From NCBI RefSeq assembly GCF_024599795.1, contig NZ_CP102246.1:4464001-4528000 (forward strand): a DNA stretch of 64,000 nt, in the 5' to 3' direction. This document shows positions 18,925 to 27,889 of the stretch, piece after piece (positions within the stretch are counted from its first letter, which is position 1; every line of letters begins with the position of its first letter). Made by a program: the position numbers and the translations under genes. The notes below the pieces were generated by a model. That model was not told the DNA's origin. It did not search any database and saw nothing but the letters and a program-made list of their open reading frames with translations. The DNA comes from Enterobacter cloacae complex sp. R_G8. Its GTDB lineage: Bacteria > Pseudomonadota > Gammaproteobacteria > Enterobacterales > Enterobacteriaceae.

Positions 18925-19244
18925 TGAAACACCGCATTACCGCGCTTTGCGTTCTGAGCCTCACGCTTCTGCTCACCGGCTGCGTCCAGTACAAATGGGT
19001 GAAACCGGGCGTCAGCGACGCTGAAATGAACAAAAAGCTCACGGAATGTGAAGCGCAGGCGCTGATCGATCTGCCCCCGGATAACGTCGTGACCGGTTCG
19101 GACTCGGAAAAAACGGATCTGAAGAACAAGAAAAAGGATATTTCCACGAGCTACACGGTTGAAGACGCTAATGAGGATCGCAGGGCGACCCTCGTAGACA
19201 GCTGCATGTTCAAAAGCGGCTGGGATAAAATTGAAGTGCAATAA
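18924..19244 (+). CDS. Small putative lipoprotein
   Basis: A 106-residue protein with a lipobox: LLLTGC places the lipidated Cys at residue 20 after a typical hydrophobic signal. The mature part is charged, with VKPGVSDAEMNKKLTECEAQA suggesting a short helical domain, and it holds two further Cys residues (TECEA and DSCMF) that could form a disulfide. I do not recognise a function. Overlap with the YfaZ-like gene suggests the two outer-membrane proteins act together. Confidence 0.75.
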   Translation: MKHRITALCVLSLTLLLTGCVQYKWVKPGVSDAEMNKKLTECEAQALIDLPPDNVVTGSDSEKTDLKNKKKDISTSYTVEDANEDRRATLVDSCMFKSGWDKIEVQ

Positions 19245-19251
19245 TCTCTAA

Positions 19252-19279
19252 AAAAAACCTGCCGGCTGGCAGGTTTTTT
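19252..19279. terminator. Bidirectional terminator
   Basis: CCTGCC and GGCAGG form a stem with a 4-nt loop, flanked by A6 on the left and T6 on the right, so it works for both convergent transcription units. Confidence 0.9.
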
Positions 19280-19287
19280 ATTACCGC

Positions 19288-20658
19288 TTACTTTCGCACC
19301 ACCACCAGCTTCTGGTTTACAAACTCTTTGATCCCCAGATCCGACAGCTCGCGTCCGTAACCGGAGCGCTTCACGCCGCCGAACGGCAGCTCTGGCGCGG
19401 TATCGGTGAGCCAGTTGATATACACCATCCCGGTCTCAATCCGCGACGCCATTTTCTTAGCGCGTTCAATATCCTGACTGAACACCGCACCGCCCAGTCC
19501 GTAGTGAGAGTCGTTCGCCAGGGCGACCGCCTCGTCATCGTTTTTCACCACATATATCTGCGCCACCGGGCCGAAGAACTCCTCGAAGTACGCCGGGTTG
19601 TCGCGGGAGATATTCGTCAGGATCGTCGGCTCAAAGAAGCTCCCGTCGCGCTGCACCGGTTTACCACCATAGTGTAACGTCGCGCCCTTTTTCACCGCCT
19701 CGTTGACCTGTTTTGTCAGCGTTTCGAGCGCATCTTTAGACGACAGTGGACCAAGCGTGGTGCTTTCATCCAGCGGGTCACCAATTTTCACCTGCTTAAA
19801 GGCGTCGGTGAGTTTGCTCAGGAAAGCATCGGCAATTTTCTCATGCAGGATAAAGCGCTTCGCTGCGGTACAGACCTGACCGGCGTTGTTGAGTCGCGCG
19901 CTCACGCCTGTCTTCACCGCTTTATCGAGATCCGCGTCGTCCAGCACCACGAAAACATCGTTACCACCCAGCTCAAGGGTGGATTTCTTGATGTGCTTCG
20001 CCGCCTGCGCGGCCACCACGCTGCCCGCTTTCTCAGAGCCGGTTAGCGCGGCCCCCTGTACGCGGTCGTCAGCGATAATGTTCGCCACTTGCTCAGACGA
20101 GATAAAGAGGTTGGTCCACGCCCCTTCCGGCGCCCCTGCCTCACGCACCAGATGGGCGAAGGTTTCGGCACAGTGCGGCACGATGCTGGCATGTTTAGCC
20201 AGAACCGGATTACCCGCCGCCAGGTTCGGTGCCAGAACACGCATCAGCTGATAATACGGGAAATTCCACGGTTCCACGGCCATCAGCACGCCGATGGGGT
20301 GATGCTCCACCCACGCTTCCCCGAGTTCAGACGGGTACTTCACCGGGGCCAGGAACTGCTTCGCGTTATCGGCATAGTAGCGGGCGATTTGCGCGCACAG
20401 CTTCACCTCGCCGCGGCTTTGTTCGATGAGCTTACCCATCTCCTGACTGGCAATTTTAGCCAGCTCCTCGGTGCGTTCGTCGATCAGGTCGGCAAGCTTA
20501 TGCAGCACCGGCAGGCGCTGATCAATATCACCTTTCGCCCACTGCGAATGGTAAAGGGCGTCGGCCGCTTTCAGCGCCGCTTCGATATCCGCGTCGGTAT
20601 GAGAGGGATATTCTTTGATGAGCTGGTTGGTGGCAGGATTTACTGTCTGATAAGCCAT
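19288..20658 (-). CDS. sad: NAD(P)-dependent succinate-semialdehyde dehydrogenase (Sad/YneI type)
   Basis: A 456-residue aldehyde dehydrogenase that resembles E. coli Sad (YneI). Catalytic Glu in TLELGGNDVF and Cys in NNAGQVCTAAKRF are present. The start at 20658 (MAYQTVNPATNQLI) has a GGAG ribosome binding site; an in-frame ATG 48 bp upstream does not. It would convert succinate semialdehyde to succinate, which is one product of the HpaI aldolase. It is divergent from an AraC-family regulator gene across 137 bp, so that regulator may control it. Confidence 0.85.
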   Translation of the reverse strand: MAYQTVNPATNQLIKEYPSHTDADIEAALKAADALYHSQWAKGDIDQRLPVLHKLADLIDERTEELAKIASQEMGKLIEQSRGEVKLCAQIARYYADNAKQFLAPVKYPSELGEAWVEHHPIGVLMAVEPWNFPYYQLMRVLAPNLAAGNPVLAKHASIVPHCAETFAHLVREAGAPEGAWTNLFISSEQVANIIADDRVQGAALTGSEKAGSVVAAQAAKHIKKSTLELGGNDVFVVLDDADLDKAVKTGVSARLNNAGQVCTAAKRFILHEKIADAFLSKLTDAFKQVKIGDPLDESTTLGPLSSKDALETLTKQVNEAVKKGATLHYGGKPVQRDGSFFEPTILTNISRDNPAYFEEFFGPVAQIYVVKNDDEAVALANDSHYGLGGAVFSQDIERAKKMASRIETGMVYINWLTDTAPELPFGGVKRSGYGRELSDLGIKEFVNQKLVVVRK

Positions 20659-20795
20659 ATCGAATCTCCATGTTTTACCGCTTAGGGTAGTAAGGGTAGA
20701 CAACATGACGGGTGATGGACGTAAAGTTGGGTATATCCGGAAGGTTCTTAGTGGGGCCAGGGCATGGTATAAAAATGTTCCTGACAGGAGCGCCT

Positions 20796-21539
20796 ATGAC
20801 CCATACCCGACACATCCGCCAGACCTTTAACCGCCTTCCGGGCCTTGAGCTGCGCAGCACCTGGCAGAGTACCGTGGCGTATAAACGTCATTGTCACCCC
20901 CAACTCTCGATTGGCGCGATAGTGGAAGGCCAGACCTGCTGCCGGTGCAATGACACGCAGTACATCCTCCGCCCAGGCGATCTCATCGTGATCCCGGCGC
21001 ATGTGCCGCACAGCTGCAACCCCGTTGCGGGACAGCCCCGCAGCTATCATATGCTCTATATCGACACGGATTATCCCCTGGCAGAACAGGTCATTCGCGA
21101 CAGCACGCTGTTTGCTCTTTACCTGAACGTTGTTGAGAACATGTCGGCTAATTCCCTGAACATGCTGATTGCTGCCCTTCCGCGCTGCGCCAGCCGCACG
21201 GGTGAGCTACGCTCAACCAGCCAGCACATCCAGCAGGCGTTTCTTGCCGATTTAACCAGCCCGCCGTCACTCGACGACCTTGCCCACCGCTTCTCGCTGC
21301 GCAAAGAGACGCTGATCCGCACCTTCAGGCAGGACACTGGCCTCACGCCGGGCAGCTTTCTCAACATCTCCCGCGTGGAATACGCCAAAGCGCGGCTGCG
21401 CGCCGGGGATGATATTGCCGATGTCGGCTACCAGAGCGGGTTTGCCGATCAGAGCCATTTTCATAAGACCTTTGTAAGCTATACCGCCGCCACGCCGCGC
21501 CAGTACGCCACGGGCCGATCAATATCGGACAATAAATAG
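20796..21539 (+). CDS. AraC-family regulator with cupin sensory domain
   Basis: A 247-residue regulator. Residues about 20-95 form a cupin-type region (HCHPQLSIGAIVEG and GDLIVIPAHVPHSC), and the C-terminus holds the AraC HTH pair (DDLAHRFSLRKETLIRTFR and DVGYQSGFADQSHFHKTF). The start at 20796 follows AGGAG at good spacing. It is 48 bp upstream of a LysE-family exporter gene on the same strand; regulator plus LysE exporter is a common pairing for amino-acid efflux. The effector is unknown. Confidence 0.88.
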   Translation: MTHTRHIRQTFNRLPGLELRSTWQSTVAYKRHCHPQLSIGAIVEGQTCCRCNDTQYILRPGDLIVIPAHVPHSCNPVAGQPRSYHMLYIDTDYPLAEQVIRDSTLFALYLNVVENMSANSLNMLIAALPRCASRTGELRSTSQHIQQAFLADLTSPPSLDDLAHRFSLRKETLIRTFRQDTGLTPGSFLNISRVEYAKARLRAGDDIADVGYQSGFADQSHFHKTFVSYTAATPRQYATGRSISDNK

Positions 21540-21587
21540 CGTTTGCATCACCGTAGTCTGACCTCGGTTTTTTACACAGAGGTTGCT

Positions 21588-22235
21588 ATGGAACTGTTAT
21601 TCCCTTCCGCTTTTCTCGCTCTGGCGCTGGCGCATTTTGTCGCCCTGTTAAGCCCGGGCCCGGATTTCTTCCTGCTGGTGGGCTACGCGGCGCGCTACCG
21701 GGTGCGCGGCAGCGCTGGATTGTGCATCGGCATCGCCGCGGGCAACGGGTTGTATATCCTTCTGGTGATTATTGGCTGGAGCGCGCTGCGCCAGTTTACG
21801 TGGCTGTTTACCCTTATCGAGCTTTGCGGGGCGCTGTACCTGCTGTGGATTGGCTCGCATCTGGTGCGCAGCCGCCCGCACGCGCTGGCGCTGAATGAAA
21901 CCCACCAGCGCTTCCCTTCACTGCGTAAGCAGATCCTGCTGGGACTTGGCTCGGCGTTGTTAAATCCAAAGAACGCCCTGTTCTATCTGGCGCTGATGAC
22001 GGCGTTACTGGGGCCGGACGTCACGCTACTGCAGCAGGCGACCTGCGGTGTCTGGATGGTGATGGTGGTGCTGGTGTGGGATCTGGCGCTGGTATCACTG
22101 ATGGGGCTGCCCGCGGTGCAACAGAAGCTCAGCCGTGCGCTGTGGCTGATTGAGCGCACGGCGGGGGTCGTGCTGATGGGGTTTGGTGGGTGGGTGCTGT
22201 GGCGGCTGCTATCAAATAGTGTTTTGCCCATATAG
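21588..22235 (+). CDS. LysE/RhtB-family amino-acid exporter
   Basis: A 215-residue inner-membrane protein with about six hydrophobic segments. The family motif near the N-terminus (LSPGPDFFLLVGYAAR) and the LLNPKNALFYLA motif in the middle are both present. It likely exports an amino acid or derivative; which one is not visible. The start at 21588 follows a GAGG ribosome binding site. It appears co-transcribed with the AraC-type gene. Confidence 0.87.
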   Translation: MELLFPSAFLALALAHFVALLSPGPDFFLLVGYAARYRVRGSAGLCIGIAAGNGLYILLVIIGWSALRQFTWLFTLIELCGALYLLWIGSHLVRSRPHALALNETHQRFPSLRKQILLGLGSALLNPKNALFYLALMTALLGPDVTLLQQATCGVWMVMVVLVWDLALVSLMGLPAVQQKLSRALWLIERTAGVVLMGFGGWVLWRLLSNSVLPI

Positions 22236-22336
22236 AAAACAACGCCTTCATTGCCTTACAAAATAAGTGACTTAGCTATTAGTATTTCTTCCCTGACGTG
22301 GCAAGCTAAAGTCACAGCAATCGTTAAGGGAACAAC

Positions 22337-22885
22337 GTGAAAAATTACAAAGTCATCACGCCACTTTTTCCAACCTATGCGCAGGTTCAGGCAATGATGA
22401 AAGCCATCTCCGGCTATTCAGTAAATTCTGTACGTAACATGATCAATGCAATTCAGGAACAAACCGGCACGCCGCAAAACCCGGTCGACTGGTCCGAACC
22501 CGATATGTGGATCAAGGAACGCCTGAAAGACGAAGACGCTGAGATCGCGCTGAAAATCTGGAACCAGGATAACCACATCCTCAATCCCCGTCATAGTTAC
22601 GGTAGCTATTTGTTTCTTAACTCTTCTGTTTTCGAACTGATGGAAACGACGCCGAAAAATACCTGGGAACCCACCCAGCGCGGGCATCAATTCCTGAATG
22701 ATGATGACGCCACACTACGCGCGCTGGACGATAAAGAAGGGTTACTGCAACTTCTTGAACTGCTTGCTGGACGTGAAATGTCCCGTCGTGCTGACTTACT
22801 CCCGGAATGGCAGGCTTTTTTACATCAGCATTCAAAGTTCTCTTCTACCAGTTCCATCAAAAGCACACTCTATGTAACTTCATAA
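22337..22885 (+). pseudogene. Truncated N-terminal fragment of an Mrr-like restriction endonuclease
   Basis: The 182-residue product resembles the N-terminal winged-helix part (Mrr_N type) of large Mrr-family restriction proteins: FPTYAQVQAMMKAISGYSVNS, NPRHSYGSYLF and RADLLPEWQAFLHQHSKF. In intact relatives this region is followed by a basic linker and a PD-(D/E)XK nuclease domain. Here the frame ends soon after SSIKSTLY and no nuclease motif follows. The gene has a start and a GGGAAC ribosome site, so a short product may still be made. It lies at the left edge of the AT-rich accessory block. Confidence 0.6.
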
Positions 22886-22940
22886 ATCATTTTGGCAAAG
22901 AGTGTTCTTACGGTGCAACAATGATTATAAGGAGCATGTT

Positions 22941-23873
22941 ATGGCAGAAGGATTAAAAATGTTTTACGCGCGTGATGCGCGCAATATACACTCTCATATT
23001 CCTGTAGCAGACATTAAAGAGAGTGAAAGAGACAGGCTGATATGTGAGTTCTGCCCCGCTAAAATTAGCTGGGTCAAGGCTCACAAACGTAACGGTAAGA
23101 ATATTTCAGCGTTCTTACGTTTACAGAAAAACGAGGAACATACTTTCGATTGTAAAAACAGCGTCAAATCAGCAATCACTTCTCTTGTCGCTCATTCACA
23201 GAATATTGAAGACGGAAAACTTCTTCTCGAAGCGCAGGATTCAGCGTTTATCTTCCGAATGAACGTCCTTATTGAAGCCAGTGCAGCCCTAAGAAAAGCC
23301 AGTTTTACACCAGATGAAGAAGCCGATTCGGAAGAGAAAGCACGCAAGCGAATTCGATATAAGAAAACAGAAAAGCGTCTCGCTGATTACTTTAATACGG
23401 CTGCAGGCATTGCCAAAATCAGAGCAAAAATTGAGGAAAGTAGCGATAAGAAAACACTATCTGACCTGGTGAAGATAGATTATAACGGCAAGAAAATTAG
23501 CTGGAATGACTTTTTCTATGATGAAGACCGTTATCCCATCCTTTTTAAAAAAGCCGAGAAAATCGCTCATCCCGTCGCAATTCTTATTACTGTTAAACAA
23601 GCACAGAAACACATTAATACTGAAAGAGGCAGTTTCTGCTCCCTCAAAGGAGAGTTATGTACACTGGAGCATGAGGATAAAAGCAAAGAGTTTTTCGCTC
23701 CAGGTTTAACCTGTAACGATACTACCTTTTTTGAAAACCTCGGAGCTAAAGACGAGATTATCGTTATCGGTAAAGTACGTCCAACAATTAAGCATTGGGG
23801 TGAAGGGAAAATCTTTAAGAACTTAAACATTAATGTTTTCAATAAAAAACAAATTACACGGTTAAAAGATTGA
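22941..23873 (+). CDS. Uncharacterised protein with N-terminal Cys/His cluster
   Basis: A 310-residue protein; the start at 22941 (MAEGLKMFYAR) follows AAGGAG. Residues about 30-75 carry CEFC, then HKRNGKN, and EEHTFDC. Together these give a plausible zinc-binding C2-H-C set. The rest is charged and probably alpha/beta, with KISWNDFFYDEDRYP as a distinctive segment. I do not recognise a named family. The AT-rich composition and position directly after a broken restriction gene suggest an accessory, perhaps defence-linked gene, but no nuclease motif is seen. Confidence 0.65.
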   Translation: MAEGLKMFYARDARNIHSHIPVADIKESERDRLICEFCPAKISWVKAHKRNGKNISAFLRLQKNEEHTFDCKNSVKSAITSLVAHSQNIEDGKLLLEAQDSAFIFRMNVLIEASAALRKASFTPDEEADSEEKARKRIRYKKTEKRLADYFNTAAGIAKIRAKIEESSDKKTLSDLVKIDYNGKKISWNDFFYDEDRYPILFKKAEKIAHPVAILITVKQAQKHINTERGSFCSLKGELCTLEHEDKSKEFFAPGLTCNDTTFFENLGAKDEIIVIGKVRPTIKHWGEGKIFKNLNINVFNKKQITRLKD

Positions 23874-23932
23874 AATACAGCAGACATTTCACCCTGGCTA
23901 CGGGAAACCGTCTCTCTCCCGTAGCCAGTTAA

Positions 23933-24424
23933 TCAAGCCCCTAACCGATAATCCCAGTCATCCGAATGAATAACGTTACCGTCACGGTAATGCCAGGTAA
24001 TCTTTTCATAACGAAGCGCAACAAGCTCAAGATGCCCTTGTTTGTCATGGTAAGTATCTTTCACGTCATGCATCACTGAAAACACCGTGACGACCTTCAC
24101 CGCTTCCAGCGTTATCGTAAAATAGGTTTCTTCTTGCCCGGCATCATTGATTCTATACAGGTCGATAGTTGCTTTCCTGAGCGTGCCCCCCGTGCTCAAT
24201 GCTTTATACAGGAGAACGCTAGAGGCATCAATTTCCTTCTCGATTAGAAATGGACGATGCTGCCGTTTGCTCAACATTCTGCCATTATGCAGATCAGAGT
24301 TATAGCTTACGTTATGATAGAGGCCTAAAACTTCAATCTGATTTTCACGGTCTTTAACTCTCACGCTACCTTTTATAATATTACCCGCATCGTCAATTAA
24401 TGACATATATCCTGGAATGGCCAT
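23933..24424 (-). CDS. hcp: Hcp-family type VI secretion tube protein (orphan)
   Basis: A 163-residue Hcp. It opens MAIPGYMSLIDDAGNIIKG, and contains IEVLGLYHNV, RQHRPFLIEKEIDASS and LRYEKITWHYRDGNVIHSD, all standard for enterobacterial Hcp1. Hcp hexamers form the inner tube of the T6SS and can carry small effectors. No other T6SS structural gene is in the window. It is immediately downstream of the effector-like and secreted-partner genes on the same strand, with no gap, so it is probably the delivery partner for that effector. Confidence 0.92.
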   Translation of the reverse strand: MAIPGYMSLIDDAGNIIKGSVRVKDRENQIEVLGLYHNVSYNSDLHNGRMLSKRQHRPFLIEKEIDASSVLLYKALSTGGTLRKATIDLYRINDAGQEETYFTITLEAVKVVTVFSVMHDVKDTYHDKQGHLELVALRYEKITWHYRDGNVIHSDDWDYRLGA

Positions 24425-24937
24425 TTAAATATCCTTATCGAATGGAACAGAGTGTTCAACGGTTTCGATCATAACGGCGAGACATCTTTTACCCGCCGGA
24501 TTTTTAATCTTAAACATCTCCCTGATTGAATCGACAATAAGTTTATTACTCTCTGCTTCTGTCTGGGGGAAATTGGCAAAAGCGCAAACCTGTTCAATAG
24601 TGAGTAACGGTTTATCGTCCTTTAAAATTGCCAAAACACCCGCTGGATTATGCGGGATGGCTTCAGAAAGTGCCGCCTTTAGATCTTCGGCCGTACTGGC
24701 ATCGACCCCAGATTCAAGCTCACTCGCTACGACTAACCATTCCTGAGTTCCTTTACCGATCTCAGGAATAACATGATTCCACCATTCTGACCCACCGCTA
24801 TCATTAGCATACAATTCTGCTACAACACGCCTTGCACCTTTATCGTTTATCATCTGGATAATCTGCGCTGGAGTGTAGCTTTTGGCCAGGAGAGTCATCG
24901 GGAAACACATGAATATTAGCGCAATCAAATACTTCAT
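24425..24937 (-). CDS. Probable periplasmic immunity protein for the Tlde1-like effector
   Basis: A 170-residue protein with a Sec signal peptide (MKYLIALIFMCFPMTLLAKS), so it acts in the periplasm, the compartment attacked by DUF2778 effectors. The mature part is helical and charged, with single Cys residues at QVCAF and GKRCL. The sequence itself is not one I can name. The immunity role is inferred from its place between the effector and hcp and from the 1-bp overlap with the effector stop (TAATG), which gives strict co-translation. Confidence 0.75.
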   Translation of the reverse strand: MKYLIALIFMCFPMTLLAKSYTPAQIIQMINDKGARRVVAELYANDSGGSEWWNHVIPEIGKGTQEWLVVASELESGVDASTAEDLKAALSEAIPHNPAGVLAILKDDKPLLTIEQVCAFANFPQTEAESNKLIVDSIREMFKIKNPAGKRCLAVMIETVEHSVPFDKDI

Positions 24938-25299
24938 TACCGCACCACCAGTATTGTGTCACCCGACTCATAAATCATATGACGCTTATCCTGGCCGTTC
25001 ATAATGATGCACCCTGCTGATGCAGAACCTGGTGGTTGACCTTTTTTATCTCCATGGATTTGAAAATGGTCTCTACCAAATGTATTGGTACCAGCAATAG
25101 GTTCAAGAATAATGGCTTCTGCGCTTTTATGGTTGTTCCACCCTGCGATAAAATAAATACCCCGTGGAATGGGCCCTTTGTTCCGTTGTCGCTCACACTC
25201 AGGCTTATCTTTCGACTCACCAGCACCGCTATAGCAGTTAGCAACAAATTCGCCATTGTGACTTAATACCCCTGTCGATACTTTGTATTCCCATGTCAT
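24937..25299 (-). CDS. Tlde1-like T6SS effector (DUF2778, L,D-transpeptidase-related)
   Basis: A 120-residue protein with the DUF2778 features known from Salmonella Tlde1: MTWEYKVSTG at the start, GPIPRGIYFI, and the catalytic region with His82 then SAGC (Cys97) in IHGDKKG...SASAGCIIM. Tlde1 enzymes act on peptidoglycan tetrapeptides as L,D-carboxypeptidase and transpeptidase exchange enzymes. The catalytic His and Cys are intact. No signal peptide is present, as expected for a T6SS cargo. It leads a three-gene unit: effector, secreted partner, Hcp. Confidence 0.85.
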   Translation of the reverse strand: MTWEYKVSTGVLSHNGEFVANCYSGAGESKDKPECERQRNKGPIPRGIYFIAGWNNHKSAEAIILEPIAGTNTFGRDHFQIHGDKKGQPPGSASAGCIIMNGQDKRHMIYESGDTILVVR

Positions 25300-25544
25300 T
25301 AATAAACTCTCCTTTCACGAATAGTTCTTTATCTTATGACTAACAAGAGAGTTAAATTTACCTCAACGGTCACAAAATCTTACATCTGAGAATAGAGGAG
25401 CACAAAAAACATAGAAAAATTAATAATAAATAATTCCAATGCATATATTTTTAATATAATAGCGGTCTGTTTACTCAATGAATACATCTTCCCCCCTTAA
25501 CACCAGCTTTGCATTTTTGGTTCACTTACCTCTATCCTTAACCC
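25300..25544. other. AT-rich gap between the T6SS module promoter and yjiN
   Basis: This 245-bp region should hold the promoter for the minus-strand effector-immunity-hcp unit (an AGGAGAG site sits just before the effector start) and the promoter of yjiN. Poly-A/T tracts near 25410-25460 are the only visible structure. Confidence 0.5.
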
Positions 25545-26816
25545 ATGGAAAAAATCGCTGAACTCAAACGCGCCAAGCTGCTGGCGCTGTCGCTGCTGCT
25601 GATTGCCGTCGCGGCGTTTATCACCACCCTGTTTCTGCCGCAAACCTTCTGGGTGCGCGGCGTGAAGGCCATTGCCGAGGCGGCGATGGTTGGCGCGCTG
25701 GCAGACTGGTTTGCGGTCGTCGCGCTGTTTCGCCGGGTGCCCATTCCGTTTATCTCGCGCCATACGGCGATTATCCCGCGCAATAAAGACCGGATTGGCG
25801 ATAATCTCGGCCAGTTCGTGCAGGAGAAGTTTCTCGATACCCAGTCGCTGGTGGCGCTGATCCGCCGCTATGAACCGGCGCAGATGATTGGCAGTTGGTT
25901 CAGCAAGCCCGACAATGCCCAGCGTGTCGGGTTGCATCTGATGCAGGTGATGGGCGGTTTTCTGGAGCTGACCGATGACGGGCGCATTCAGCGCCTGCTC
26001 AAACGGGCGGTGCATAAGGCCATCGACAAGGTGGACTTCACCGAAACCAGCGCGGTGATGCTGGAGAGCATGACCCGTAACAATCGTCATCAGGCACTGC
26101 TGGACGCCATCATCAACCGGCTGATTACGCTTATCCAGCGGGACAGCACGCGGGAATTTATTGCCGACCAGATTGTCCACTGGCTCAAGACCGAGCATCC
26201 GCGCAAGGCGATGGTGCTGCCCACCGAGTGGCTGGGCGACCAGAGCGCGGAGATGGTGTCGAACGCGGTGAATACCCTGCTGGACGATATCAGCCACGAC
26301 CGCACGCACCAGATCCGCCAGGCGTTTGACCGCGCCACGCTGAAGTTTATCGACAACCTGAAAAACGATCCGGAGATGGCCGCGAAGGCAGAGAACATCA
26401 AGCACTACCTGAAGAACGATGACGCGTTTAACCGCTATCTGGGTGAAATGTGGGCCGACCTGCGTCAGTGGCTGAAAGCGGATATGAAACGTGAGGATTC
26501 ACGCGTGAAGCAGCGCATCGCTAACGCCGGGCTGTGGTTTGGCGAAACGCTGCTCGCTGACGCCAGCCTGCGGGCATCGCTGAACGAGCACCTGGAGCAG
26601 GCGGCGCACCGCGTGGCACCGGATTTCGCTGTGTTTCTCACTCGCCATATCAGCGACACGGTCAAAAGCTGGGATGCCAAAGACATGTCCCGCCAGATCG
26701 AGCTTAATATCGGCAAAGATTTGCAGTTTATCCGCGTCAACGGCACGCTGGTGGGCGGGACGATTGGTCTGATCCTGTTTTTACTCTCGCAGTTGCCCAC
26801 TGTGCTTACGCATTAA
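25545..26816 (+). CDS. yjiN: DUF445 family inner-membrane protein YjiN
   Basis: A 423-residue DUF445 protein. It has an N-terminal hydrophobic segment (residues about 10-35), a motif [19 protein letters not shown] in the first cytoplasmic part, a long charged helical middle region, and a C-terminal membrane helix ([14 protein letters not shown]). This is the typical YjiN architecture; no biochemical role is established. It converges on the DUF2955 gene with a 4-bp overlap, so there is no room for a terminator between them. Confidence 0.9.
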   Translation: MEKIAELKRAKLLALSLLLIAVAAFITTLFLPQTFWVRGVKAIAEAAMVGALADWFAVVALFRRVPIPFISRHTAIIPRNKDRIGDNLGQFVQEKFLDTQSLVALIRRYEPAQMIGSWFSKPDNAQRVGLHLMQVMGGFLELTDDGRIQRLLKRAVHKAIDKVDFTETSAVMLESMTRNNRHQALLDAIINRLITLIQRDSTREFIADQIVHWLKTEHPRKAMVLPTEWLGDQSAEMVSNAVNTLLDDISHDRTHQIRQAFDRATLKFIDNLKNDPEMAAKAENIKHYLKNDDAFNRYLGEMWADLRQWLKADMKREDSRVKQRIANAGLWFGETLLADASLRASLNEHLEQAAHRVAPDFAVFLTRHISDTVKSWDAKDMSRQIELNIGKDLQFIRVNGTLVGGTIGLILFLLSQLPTVLTH

Positions 26817-27889
26817 TCCGCTTTGGGCGGCGCAATGACGTAGCGCGTCGCCTCAAAGCGATTGAGGATCAAGTGCACCAGAAAAACCATCGTCAGCGTC
26901 GCCACCAGCGAAAAAGTGACGGACGTGATGCGATACAGATCGCTGAACACAAGGTCGCTGTCCGGGTGCATGTTCTGCCCGAACATAATGCCGATGGTGG
27001 TAATACTGGAAAACCCCACTCCGGCACCGACTTTCTCCATCACATGCAGGCGCGCGCCAAACGCCAGACCGAGTCCGATCAGCGGCATCATCAGCAACAT
27101 ATGGCTGCTGTGATCGTAGAGGATAAGCTGGACGACCAGAATATAGAGACAGCCCAGCACCACGCCGACCACGCGCCAGATAGAACTCATCACCGCGCCA
27201 CGATAGTGCATCGGGAACAGAATCAAAATCCCCGCCATCAGCGCCGAGAGTGAATCGCTCAAATCGCTCATCTGAAAAACGACGAAAATCATCGTCGCGA
27301 CGGTGCCGGAGAGCAGCGACTCATGGCGAACCCGGGCGGCGTCTTTTTCGATCAGCGGCGGGGGCCTACGCGGCTCAACATCCGGCAGCAGGTAGTTCAT
27401 CAACGCGCTCAGACACACCGCCATTACGCTCGCTTCGATGTTGGAGAACAAAAGCGTGTGCCAGTTGGTGGTGGGGTAGCTCATAAAGTTGAGCATCACG
27501 CTCTGGCATACCACGCCCATTGAGCCGAACAGGAACAGCGGCCCCTTGCTCATAAAACGAAAACGCATCACGTACAGGGCAAATACCACCAGCGTCATAA
27601 TGACCGGCCATTGCGATAAATAGCCGATGATAATCACCATTTCGACGCAGTTCAGCGACGCGCTGAAGATAAACTGCTTCGCCACGTGGCGGTTAAATAC
27701 TGGCACCAGCGAAAGGAGCATGATCGGGTAGACTACGAAAAATACGCCGTAGCTGGTGTTGTAGAAACTCGAAATGCTCAGGGCGATCATCCCGGCGAAG
27801 ACGATGCGCAGGGTCTGGCGGAAGTCATTGGCCGTGTAAACGATGTTGCCGTGCGGGGTAAAGACCCGCGCCAGGGTGCTAATAGACAT
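26813..27889 (-). CDS. DUF2955 (FUSC-like) efflux membrane protein
   Basis: A 358-residue polytopic protein with around ten hydrophobic segments and the DUF2955 pattern, including an N-terminal [14 protein letters not shown] and a central charged region ([10 protein letters not shown]). DUF2955 proteins resemble the aromatic-acid efflux components AaeB/FUSC and pair with HlyD-type adaptors. It overlaps the adaptor gene by 11 bp and is third in a MarR-HlyD-DUF2955 operon. The exported compound is unknown. Confidence 0.82.
   Translation of the reverse strand: MSISTLARVFTPHGNIVYTANDFRQTLRIVFAGMIALSISSFYNTSYGVFFVVYPIMLLSLVPVFNRHVAKQFIFSASLNCVEMVIIIGYLSQWPVIMTLVVFALYVMRFRFMSKGPLFLFGSMGVVCQSVMLNFMSYPTTNWHTLLFSNIEASVMAVCLSALMNYLLPDVEPRRPPPLIEKDAARVRHESLLSGTVATMIFVVFQMSDLSDSLSALMAGILILFPMHYRGAVMSSIWRVVGVVLGCLYILVVQLILYDHSSHMLLMMPLIGLGLAFGARLHVMEKVGAGVGFSSITTIGIMFGQNMHPDSDLVFSDLYRITSVTFSLVATLTMVFLVHLILNRFEATRYVIAPPKAD

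Noticed and set aside
25300..25544. A possible prophage or tRNA attachment site beside the T6SS module
   Set aside because: No tRNA, integrase or flanking direct repeat was seen on either side of the accessory block.
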